Of a DNA stretch of 64,000 nucleotides, positions 46,073 through 53,877 are shown piece by piece (the first letter of the stretch is position 1; every line of letters begins with the position of its first letter). The stretch is from Desulfoluna limicola (GTDB taxonomy: Bacteria > Desulfobacterota > Desulfobacteria > Desulfobacterales > Desulfolunaceae), in the NCBI RefSeq assembly GCF_021654575.1, contig NZ_AP024488.1, positions 2,170,001 to 2,234,000 of the forward strand, in the 5' to 3' direction. The notes beneath the pieces are model-generated. The model had not been told where the DNA came from, ran no database searches, and saw only the letters and a list, made by a program, of their open reading frames with translations. Both the position numbers and the translations under genes were made by a program.

Positions 46073-48100
46073 TCACTCCGAGCGGCCCGAAAATGAGAGC
46101 AGGGTGCCTGTTTTTTCATCCTGCCTGAGCATCTCCCGGCGGATACGAGCATGCCGGCGTTCAGTGTTCCGCTGGGCCCGCAACATGGCCCAGGCTCCCA
46201 CGGCGGGCCACCCCGGGGCCCCCAGTTTTGTGAGCAGACGCGCCAGGGCTTTTCCCAGGCCCCGGCCCTCCGCCATCAGACGGTCATCCATGGAAAGAAT
46301 GGCTTCAAAGTGCCCCGGGTCCCCTTGTCTTGCGCATCGCCCTGCCAGTTGCCGGTCGATGCGACCGGCCTCGTACCGTTCCGTCAATATCACATGGAGC
46401 CCGCCGGCGTTCCTTGCATCCTCCGTCAACTTGATATCGGTTCCCCGGCCCGCCATGTTCGTTGCAACGGTGATGGCGCCCACTTCACCAGCCCGAGCTA
46501 CAATCTTGGCCTCTTCCCTGTTCTGACGAGCATTGAGGACGCTGTGCGGGACAGGGCTCCGTTTCATCAGCAATTCGCTCACCCGTTCGGAGGCAGCAAC
46601 CGATCCGGTCCCCACCAGAACCGGGCATCCCTTTCCATGCAACGAAAGGACCCGGTCCACCACCGTCTCATACTTCTCCTCCCGGGTCCGGTAAATGCGA
46701 TCCCCGGACATCTTCCGCCTGGGCGGTCTATTGGGCGGTATCTTCACAACGGGGAGCCTGTAAACAGACCACAGCTCCCGTTTCACCTCCCGGGCCGTGC
46801 CGGTCATCCCGGAGAGCCTCAGGTACCGCCTGAAAAACCGCTGGTAGCTTATTCGCGCCAGAGTCTCCCGCTGTCGGGTGAGGTCACACCCTTCCTTGAT
46901 CTCAATAAGCTGGTGCAACCCCTTTTCCCAAGAGCGATCGGGCATGACGCGGCCGGTGAACTCATCAATGATCTGAACGGTTCCCTCATCCACCAGGTAG
47001 TGCTCGTCCCTGTGAAACAGAAACGTCGCAGACAGCGCTTTGCCCACGGCCTCTTCCCGGCGTACGGTGCCTTGCCACAAGGGCCCGAGGGCTCGTCCAG
47101 CCCCCTTGACCAACGCCTTTCCCGATTCAGTCAGGCTGATCGTACGACGGCCTGGATCAACCAGGTAATCCCGATCTTTCACCAGTGTTTCGGCCAACGC
47201 CAGGGCCTGGCGCAAAAACTGTTCTTCCGCCTCTCCCCCGGACTCTCCGGAGATGATAAGGGGCGTTCTTGCCTCATCAATCAGCACACTGTCGGCTTCA
47301 TCCACAATGGCAAAGCAGAGCCCCCTCTGATGCAGTGTGGCACCCTCCGAGCCCGGATCGCACAGCTGATCCGCCTGGCGCAGGAGGGGGTGGGTCCTCT
47401 CTCTCAGGCGCATGGTGTCCCGCAGGTAATCAAACACCACATCTTTGTTCGTGCAATAGGTGATGTCACACCCATAGGCCAAGCGGCGTTCATGGGGAGT
47501 CTTTTCCTGGGTCACGCACCCGACGGATAGCCCCAGGGCTTCATAGAGGGGCCGTGTCAACTCCGCATCCCGCTGGGTCAGGTAGTCGTTGACACTGATC
47601 ACGTGCACCGGAAGTCCGGCCAACGCCGCAGTTCCTGCAGCAAGGGTTGCCGTCAGGGTTTTGCCTTCCCCTGTTTCCATCTCCGCAACCATGCCCGAGA
47701 TCATGGCCCAGGCACCCATCACCTGGACATCAAAGGGGCGCATGCCAAGGGTCCGTTGGGACATCTCCCGGATCAACGCAAAGGTCCGGGCCACGACGTC
47801 TCGTTCAAACCCCCTTCGACACAGCGCCATCCGCAGATCCATGACCCGTTGCCTGACCCCGGACGCATCCAGTTCGGCCATCTCATGTCCGTGGTCTTCA
47901 ACGTCTGAGGTGATATTCGACCGCCTGTTTCGAAGCGCCCTTGCAGAGGCGACCATTCCTCCCAAAAGAAAATCCCAGGAACGGTCCAGAAGCCCGGGAA
48001 TCTTCACCTCGCGCTCGGGGCGGTATTCTCCGGTTGCCGGGGGCCACTCCGCCATATGATTTCCCCATAACGGAAGAGGAACGTTCAGCATCTTCATCAT
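46073..48100 (-). CDS. SecA-like ATPase, C-terminally shortened paralogue
   Basis: It has 675 residues from the ATG at 48100, which lies 7 bases after the stop of the M50-HlyD gene. The motor is intact: METGEGKT (141-148), VDEAD (266-270) followed by SVLIDEARTPLIISG, LSGMTGTAREV, MAGRGTD (549-555) and the GRCARQGDPG box (587-596). A preprotein cross-linking domain is present around 285-400. After residue 600 only about 75 residues remain, so most of the helical scaffold/wing region and the C-terminal zinc tail are missing. True SecA is about 850-900 residues. The gene lies in an adaptor and giant-protein island, so I infer a dedicated export motor, not housekeeping SecA. Confidence 0.88.
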   Translation of the reverse strand: MMKMLNVPLPLWGNHMAEWPPATGEYRPEREVKIPGLLDRSWDFLLGGMVASARALRNRRSNITSDVEDHGHEMAELDASGVRQRVMDLRMALCRRGFERDVVARTFALIREMSQRTLGMRPFDVQVMGAWAMISGMVAEMETGEGKTLTATLAAGTAALAGLPVHVISVNDYLTQRDAELTRPLYEALGLSVGCVTQEKTPHERRLAYGCDITYCTNKDVVFDYLRDTMRLRERTHPLLRQADQLCDPGSEGATLHQRGLCFAIVDEADSVLIDEARTPLIISGESGGEAEEQFLRQALALAETLVKDRDYLVDPGRRTISLTESGKALVKGAGRALGPLWQGTVRREEAVGKALSATFLFHRDEHYLVDEGTVQIIDEFTGRVMPDRSWEKGLHQLIEIKEGCDLTRQRETLARISYQRFFRRYLRLSGMTGTAREVKRELWSVYRLPVVKIPPNRPPRRKMSGDRIYRTREEKYETVVDRVLSLHGKGCPVLVGTGSVAASERVSELLMKRSPVPHSVLNARQNREEAKIVARAGEVGAITVATNMAGRGTDIKLTEDARNAGGLHVILTERYEAGRIDRQLAGRCARQGDPGHFEAILSMDDRLMAEGRGLGKALARLLTKLGAPGWPAVGAWAMLRAQRNTERRHARIRREMLRQDEKTGTLLSFSGRSE

Positions 48101-48107
48101 AGACGAA

Positions 48108-50252
48108 TCACACCTCAAACCGGGTAAGGAGCAGCCGCCGCCCCTGCCTGTACATTCGATAAATAAGGGGCTCCGGGGCATGCTCAAAACGGACATGCAC
48201 CCGTTCCCCGATCCGCTCTGCCAACACCTGCGACAACTCAAGCTCCACTTGAAACAACGTTTCGAAAGCCTGTTGTTCCTGCCCGCCCCTGGGGTCCATC
48301 ACGATATCCCCTCCACCCTCAAGACTCAGGGCCATACTTGGAAGGTCCCGCGAGGCCGCCGGCACGATGCGCCGAATCCGGGCTGGCACCACCCGGTCCA
48401 CATCACCTGCAAGCCGTGCCGTGATATTCTGAACATCATACCGAACCCGATCGACATCATCCTGAGATATTACCACCCGCACCGTCGCTGCGGAAAAGTC
48501 GACCACATAACCCAGGTTTTCACCTCGCCTCACATAGCGACCAACCCGGTCCTGGACCTGGGGCAGAAACAGGACGCCCTTTTTCGGACTTGCAATGGTG
48601 AGCTCTTTTTGACGCTCCCGGTACCGATTAAGCATCACCATCAAATGAGCCATCTCATCTTTCAAAATCCGGGTCTCGGTTCTGTCTATTACCGCACTCT
48701 GCCGGTGCCGGGCTTTGAGTTCCTCAATCTGCGCCGTCAAAACGGCGATTTCCGTGTCCAACTCAAGGTCTTCGCAAACGAAAAGCGTCTCGCCCGTGTC
48801 AACCCGTTGGCCCTGCGTCCCTTTGATTTCCCGGATAAAGCCGTCACATGCCGCATGGATCCCGGACTGCTCCGGTGGCCAGACCACCCCTTGAGCCACC
48901 GTCACGCTGGGTGCCGGTATGAAAAAAAGAAATGAAAAAATCAGTCCGAATACAACCAGAAAAATCAAACCAATACGCCCCTTTTTCTCATGCACCGCCC
49001 GATCAGCGACCATCCGTTTCACTCCCCCTGCCATGGGCATCAACAGCATGCTGACGCCCGACCAAACGGCAAGTAATATTCCGATAAAAAAGAATTTCCC
49101 AGCCACCATCAGCACAATACGTATGGAGATATAAATGCGATAAAAAAAGGCCAGGACCGCATACGTCCCCAACCATCCGCTCTCCCCGGAAGCTGCGGCG
49201 GGAGAAACGGCGTCCTTGACACCCAGAAGCCAGCGCCGGGTAAGGTACCCAAGATACTGGTTTCCCCGCATCGCAAGGTTCGGTATTTCAAGCCAGTCGG
49301 AAAGCACGTAGTAGGCGTCAAACTTCAACAAGGGGTTGCCGTTGAAAAAAAGGGTGGAGACACCGGCGATCACCATCACGTTGTAGGCAACAGACCTCAC
49401 CCCACCCGGCTCCACGTTCACCCATACCAGAACCGCCAGAGCCGCGATAAAAACCTCAACCAGGATACCGGCCCCGTCGACGAGCATTCGTTTTTTCTTA
49501 TCTGAAAAAGCCGTTGAGGCGGAGGCATCCACATAGGGCATGGGAACGAACACAAGAAACATCACACCCATTTCATGCACCTCTGCCCCCCACTTCTTTA
49601 CGGCAAAGGCATGCCCGAACTCATGAAAAAGCTTTAATACGGGGTAGACAAGGCCGATGAGTACCAGATTTTCCATGGCAAAAAGGCGGTCCGCCATATT
49701 GGACGTCAACGCCCCCCAGTGCACAAAGACAAGGCACAGTGCCGGAATCACAACGGCAAACCAGGCCAAGGCCCCCCACTTGCTCAGCAGAGGCAAAAAA
49801 ACGGAGGAGACTGCGTTCAGCAGCCTGTCGGGATCAAACAAGGGAATCTTGATGCTGGTGGGAGACTTCAGGATATTCAGGCGCCTGGCCCTCTTTTCGT
49901 CGGCAAACCGCTTGAACAGATCCCCGACATCCGTGGCAAGGTCCGATTGCAGGGCATCCGCCCGGTAAAGTTGAGACAAAAGCGAGAGCACCTCATCCTG
50001 GGTCGGCATCTCATCGCCCAAGGCGTCACAAGCGGTTTCCCAGATGCTCTCCAGGCTGTGCCGGCCATCCATCAACCCGACCAGGTGATACGCCTCCGGA
50101 GAAAACCGGTGGAACTTTCCGGTGGAGTCATCCTGCATCACATACCACTCCCGCCCACGATACACATGGCGGTGAATCCGGACGTGGCTTCGCAGCTGCG
50201 GCTTCATGGCCGCTACCCGATACCAGGACTGACTGAAAAAAGCCGTTTCCAT
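48108..50252 (-). CDS. PqqD-like / M50 peptidase / HlyD-type membrane fusion protein
   Basis: It has 714 residues. Residues 30-105 (WYVMQDDSTGKFHRFSPEAY, MDGRHSLESIWETAC) resemble a PqqD-type winged-helix domain. A site-2-protease core follows, with HEFGH at 210-214 (zinc and general base), and the second motif NGNPLLKFDAYY with D312. Eight or so membrane helices cover about 155-450. From about 450 a lipoyl-like half-motif (GIHAACDGFIREIKGTQGQRV), a coiled coil (500-550) and LTIASPKKGVLFLPQVQDRVGR form a HlyD-like adaptor. The peptidase residues look complete, so proteolysis is possible. It overlaps no neighbour but is followed closely by the SecA-like gene. Confidence 0.88.
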   Translation of the reverse strand: METAFFSQSWYRVAAMKPQLRSHVRIHRHVYRGREWYVMQDDSTGKFHRFSPEAYHLVGLMDGRHSLESIWETACDALGDEMPTQDEVLSLLSQLYRADALQSDLATDVGDLFKRFADEKRARRLNILKSPTSIKIPLFDPDRLLNAVSSVFLPLLSKWGALAWFAVVIPALCLVFVHWGALTSNMADRLFAMENLVLIGLVYPVLKLFHEFGHAFAVKKWGAEVHEMGVMFLVFVPMPYVDASASTAFSDKKKRMLVDGAGILVEVFIAALAVLVWVNVEPGGVRSVAYNVMVIAGVSTLFFNGNPLLKFDAYYVLSDWLEIPNLAMRGNQYLGYLTRRWLLGVKDAVSPAAASGESGWLGTYAVLAFFYRIYISIRIVLMVAGKFFFIGILLAVWSGVSMLLMPMAGGVKRMVADRAVHEKKGRIGLIFLVVFGLIFSFLFFIPAPSVTVAQGVVWPPEQSGIHAACDGFIREIKGTQGQRVDTGETLFVCEDLELDTEIAVLTAQIEELKARHRQSAVIDRTETRILKDEMAHLMVMLNRYRERQKELTIASPKKGVLFLPQVQDRVGRYVRRGENLGYVVDFSAATVRVVISQDDVDRVRYDVQNITARLAGDVDRVVPARIRRIVPAASRDLPSMALSLEGGGDIVMDPRGGQEQQAFETLFQVELELSQVLAERIGERVHVRFEHAPEPLIYRMYRQGRRLLLTRFEV

Positions 50253-50712
50253 AATCGCGTGCCGTCAATGGTTAAAATCAGGGCAAAAAACAAGCCTCCG
50301 GCGGGCAGGTGGGGGCACCTGCAAACCCTGTGGCGAATGCGTGGAGTGTGGCGTGACTTGCCGCATTGTCGGGCATTCGCGCGATGGGTTACGCCTGGCA
50401 ACCGGCTCCGCAAGAGAGGCCGATTTCATCATTTGATTTTGTCATCCCCGACTGTTCGAGGTGCCCGAAGCGGCAACGCCCCTTAATGGTGGGTTTCCCG
50501 ATATCGGTTATGAAACGAATGCCCGGGGATCCATGGTCGAGAATCTACACAGCTTGGAGCCATATCTGCGGTTGACTTTGCCCGGAATAACTCCGGCGGC
50601 AAGGTCTGGCACATTGAAGTACGCTTGATGCCCCTCTTCATTAGCCACGGGCGCAGCCCGTAAGCAAATGTGACTCCCCCGAGGAACGAGGGGGTGGAGC
50701 ATTTGCGATCCA
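50253..50712. repeat. Repeat-rich gap between the M50-HlyD and GAF-HlyD genes
   Basis: It contains three repeat units: R4 at about 50283-50400, the R6 block at about 50513-50600 (reverse complement carries GGAGTTATTCCGGGCAAAGTCAACCG and CCATGGATCCCCGGGCA, seen again at 53520-53600), and reversed R5 at about 50640-50705. No gene is likely. Such clustering suggests repeats accumulate by transposition or recombination. Confidence 0.65.
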
Positions 50713-52563
50713 TCAGGGCCACCAGGCCCAGAGCCAGAGGGTGGCTTTTTCCCTCAGGGACCGGGTCCAAAGGGAGAAGAGGTTGCGCCGATCCACGAAA
50801 ATCTTGCCCACGCCTTCCATTCCCGGGCGCAGCTGACCGGTGACGTGGGACAGGGTTGCCTCCACCCGGAAGCTGTTGCTGCCCTCCTCTGCAATCGCGA
50901 TGGGTGTAATTTTGGTCACGGTAAAATCAAAGGGTGCATCCGGCAGGGAGGAGAGTACCAGGGTTCCCTGCTGCCCCAGCGACACATCGGCAATGCGGCT
51001 CTCGTCCACGTTGATGATGACCCGGTAGGCGTCAAGGGGCGTCATCTCAAAAAGCACCTCCCCCAGCTGGACCATGCTGCCGAGGGAGCGAGCCAGGTCA
51101 CCGCTGACCAGCAGGCCGTCGAAGGGGGCTTTGATCTCTGAACGGTCCAGCTTGTTCTCCACCAGCTCAAGCTGGGCATCGGCCTGTTTGATCCGGGCAT
51201 TGATCACATTCACTTCAGACCGGTTGTGCTCTGCCATGGCCTCCTGGCGCTCCCGTTTCAGCTGGGTTCGCCGGTTCAACCAGTTGAACCGTTCAAGTCT
51301 CAGGTCCCTGTCATCGAGCCGGCAAAGCACATCCCCTTTTTTGACCACATCCCCGGCCCGAAACGTCGACTCCTTCACGTAGCCGTTAAAAGGAGCGGAG
51401 ACGGCCCGCATGATCTCCCCTTCAAGAGCCACATGAGACGAGATGCGATAATCGCCCTGTTTGTTGGCAAAAAACAGGCAGAGGAAAACAGTTAAGCAAA
51501 GAGCCAGTTTTCGCCCCGGATACCCGGGGCCGACAAGCCTTTTCAGCTGGTGGGACAAAGCATCCGTCAGTTTGAAGAAGAGCGGCCTGTCCAGTGCCCT
51601 TTTCTGCTCCAGCACAGGGGCGGAAAGGGCCGCGACACGTCGACAGTATTCCTCCTCCGCCTCTGTAAAGCCCTTCTCCGCGGGTCGTTCCAGCATGACG
51701 GCGCCGAGGTATCGCCCCCCGTCGTAGAGCGGAACCGTAAGGATGTGTCCCCCTCCGAAGCGTGAGGCCAACTCCCGGTGGTCCCGTAGAATAACCACCG
51801 CACCCTGCTCACCCGGGTAACGGATCTCCCGTCTCTGAACCACGGCCTCCTCCATCGCTTTTTCGATGGAGCGGATCAGGTTCATCCGGTCTGCGAATTT
51901 TGCGCTGTGGGATACCGCCTGGACTCGGATTTTTTTCTTCCTTTTAAACCCGATACTGACCCTGTCGCACCCAAGGCGTGTGGCAAGCCGGGTGACAAAG
52001 GCCATGGCCGCTCCTTCAAAGCGTTCCACCGCAAGGACCTCGGAGAGCAGGCCGACGGCGGCCTTCATGCGCAGGCTCTCTGCTTCATGGGTCTCCGATG
52101 CCCCTTTGTGAAACCGAAGTTCAACCCAGGAAACACCCCACTGAAGCTGCTCCATCACATGCCTCAGCTCATCTTCGCTTTCAGGGGCCACTTCCACGGC
52201 CACGGCCCCATACAGCGCCCCGTCAATAAGCACCGGGTATGCCAGGGCGTAGGCCCCCGGCCCGTGTTCCACATCAAGCCTGCTCAGAAGCGGGCATTTC
52301 TCTTCAATCACCTGCTCAATAATTTCGACAAGGCCCGCCACATCCCTTGCCGTCTCCGGCCATTTGGAGACAGGAGCAAAGGTCTCCCGGTCAACTGAGA
52401 CCACAAGCAGGCCGGACACGCAGTGGGGAATCATCAGACATTGAAGCATCAACCAGCCATGAAAACAGGTCTCATCGTCCGGGCCGTGTTGCAGAGCCTC
52501 CCACGAAGCGGCCCGCTCATCCTGATTCTCTTTTTCCGAAATGTCGTCCATCGCCAACTGCAT
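50713..52563 (-). CDS. GAF-domain / HlyD-type adaptor fusion
   Basis: It has 616 residues from the ATG at 52563 (MQLAMDDISEKEN), with AAGGGAC about 5 bases upstream; the longer frame to 52641 is R1 repeat. Residues 1-150 form a first sensory-like domain (LVVSVDRETFAPVSKWPE; GPGAYALAYPVLIDGALYGAVAVE). A second GAF-like domain (about 170-330) ends in PLYDGGRYLGAVMLERP. One membrane helix follows (ALCLTVFLCLFF, near 360). Beyond it are HlyD half-motifs (VSAPFNGYVKESTFRAGDVV; IKAPFDGLLVSGDLARSLG), a coiled coil between them and a beta-barrel (VNVDESRIADV-type). GAF domains inside the cell suggest the adaptor responds to a small ligand. Confidence 0.85.
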   Translation of the reverse strand: MQLAMDDISEKENQDERAASWEALQHGPDDETCFHGWLMLQCLMIPHCVSGLLVVSVDRETFAPVSKWPETARDVAGLVEIIEQVIEEKCPLLSRLDVEHGPGAYALAYPVLIDGALYGAVAVEVAPESEDELRHVMEQLQWGVSWVELRFHKGASETHEAESLRMKAAVGLLSEVLAVERFEGAAMAFVTRLATRLGCDRVSIGFKRKKKIRVQAVSHSAKFADRMNLIRSIEKAMEEAVVQRREIRYPGEQGAVVILRDHRELASRFGGGHILTVPLYDGGRYLGAVMLERPAEKGFTEAEEEYCRRVAALSAPVLEQKRALDRPLFFKLTDALSHQLKRLVGPGYPGRKLALCLTVFLCLFFANKQGDYRISSHVALEGEIMRAVSAPFNGYVKESTFRAGDVVKKGDVLCRLDDRDLRLERFNWLNRRTQLKRERQEAMAEHNRSEVNVINARIKQADAQLELVENKLDRSEIKAPFDGLLVSGDLARSLGSMVQLGEVLFEMTPLDAYRVIINVDESRIADVSLGQQGTLVLSSLPDAPFDFTVTKITPIAIAEEGSNSFRVEATLSHVTGQLRPGMEGVGKIFVDRRNLFSLWTRSLREKATLWLWAWWP

Positions 52564-52614
52564 ACGCCGTCCCTTGAATAACCCGGATAAAAAGCAACTG
52601 TTCCGCTCAAATGT

Positions 52615-52648
52615 GCCTCCGGCGGCCCTGCCGGGGGACAAACTTTTG
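52615..52648 (+). repeat. Dispersed repeat family R1, shortened copy
   Basis: GCCTCCGGCGGCCCTGCCGGGGGACAAACTTTTG; the AAAAGTTTG arm is lost but GTTGACAAGCAGG follows about 20 bases later. Confidence 0.7.
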
Positions 52649-52963
52649 CCCGATCTAATGAAGATGGGGTTGACAAGCAGGTCTTGAAGTCATTTTTGAT
52701 GGCTCAATCTTTGTTTACACAGCATGCGCAGCAGACCTGTCAACTCCGCAACAGCCTTTCTGTGCATGTCATTTATAGTATGAGTATGGTCCCCATGGCA
52801 CACGTCAAAGAGAAATAAAAGAAAGAGTTCTTTTCTACTTACTATACTTTTCTTAAACAATCACCACCCAAAGCGTCCACAGGCGCAGCAAAAGAAGCAA
52901 ATTGCAACATTCTGTTTCCCCGATATAATCAAACGTACCTTTGCTGAAGTCTACAAATACAAA

Positions 52964-52997
52964 AGCCGGTGAAAAAGGGCTTCCATTTTCACCGGCT
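52964..52997 (-). terminator. Terminator of the DUF3467-like gene
   Basis: AGCCGGTGAAAA (52964-52975) pairs perfectly with 52986-52997. On the minus strand the stem is followed by TTTGTATTTG. It lies 25 bases after the DUF3467-like stop. The remaining bases up to 52614 show no gene and must hold the promoter of the GAF-HlyD gene. Confidence 0.75.
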
Positions 52998-53022
52998 GTG
53001 TATCAAAACGCCTCGATGTCTA

Positions 53023-53349
53023 TCAGGTCTGAGGGTCCAGCTTCAGCTCCCCGAACCGCTCCTCATACTCCGTGACAATTTTATCAAGAAGGGTGGAAAA
53101 CCGCTTGGCGGCATAGGGGTTCATGATCATCCGGTTTGTCAACTCCACGGTGAGCTCTTTTTCCGCAGGGTTCCATGACTTGTTGGTGCCAAACAGAAGG
53201 GTCACCTCTTCCCGAGTGCTGCTGACATTACAGACATTGGCATAGGCACTGGAAAGCTTCGACGTGTCCCAGAGAACCCGGGTGCCTGCGCTCTTTTCTT
53301 CGGTATTTTCAGCACCACTCTTCACGGCTTTTTCCGTCTCTTTTGTCAT
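53023..53349 (-). CDS. DUF3467-like protein
   Basis: It has 108 residues. YANVCNVSSTREEVTLLFGT followed by LTNRMIMNPYAAKRFSTLLDKIVTEYEERFGEL is the DUF3467 pattern (a short beta segment, then a helix ending KYExxFGEI). The function of this family is not established. The ATG at 53349 is preferred, as GGGGAG lies 6 bases upstream; the ATG 3 bases earlier is nearly as good. It lies between the giant gene and the adaptors, so it may assist the same system. Its own terminator separates it from the GAF-HlyD gene. Confidence 0.85.
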   Translation of the reverse strand: MTKETEKAVKSGAENTEEKSAGTRVLWDTSKLSSAYANVCNVSSTREEVTLLFGTNKSWNPAEKELTVELTNRMIMNPYAAKRFSTLLDKIVTEYEERFGELKLDPQT

Positions 53350-53367
53350 CATCAACTCCCCTTTCAA

Positions 53368-53877
53368 TTCATATGATTCATCTATTCAAGTTGCCGGATT
53401 AGTTGCATGGAAGCACCGACAGCCCTAACCCATTGTATAATTATTTTTGTCCGGTCCCTTCCCTGCAAGGTCGGGAAGCCTCTGCGAACCATCTTTCGAG
53501 GTGTCTCAACTCGGCGCCGGAGTTATTCCGGTCAAAGTCAACCGTCACAATTCACGGCAACCGGTGTCATCTTGCCAACATGGATCCCCGGTCACATGAT
53601 CCCCCATCATTGTCATGGAACCACCACAATGGTTCACCTGAAAGGTCCGGTAAACCGAATAGCCGGGGAAGACAAAATCGAGGATATGTCGTGAGGCGAA
53701 AAATGAAACAGGTCTCTTCTCAAGAACGGACGCCATGCCTCACCCTCCGCGCGAATGCCCCGAAAGCCATCGCATCATGGTGGCCTTCACGCATTCGCCA
53801 CAGGGTTTCAAGGTGCCCCCACCTTGACGCCGGAGGCACCCTTTGAAACTCCACCTTGATCATAGAATGCCATATAT
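53368..53877. repeat. Repeat-rich gap between the giant gene and the DUF3467-like gene
   Basis: Contains block R6 (about 53490-53600: GGCGCCGGAGTTATTCCGG, CAAAGTCAACCG, CATGGATCCCCGG) and R4 (about 53742-53833: GCGCGAATGCCCCGAAA, CATTCGCCACAGGGTTT, GTGCCCCCACCTTGACGCCGGAGGCACC). Both recur in 50253-50712 in the opposite orientation, so this is a second cluster. No gene is supported. Confidence 0.65.

Noticed and set aside
46151..47530. 459-codon plus-strand frame opposite the SecA-like gene
   Set aside because: Antisense to a gene with complete SecA motor motifs.
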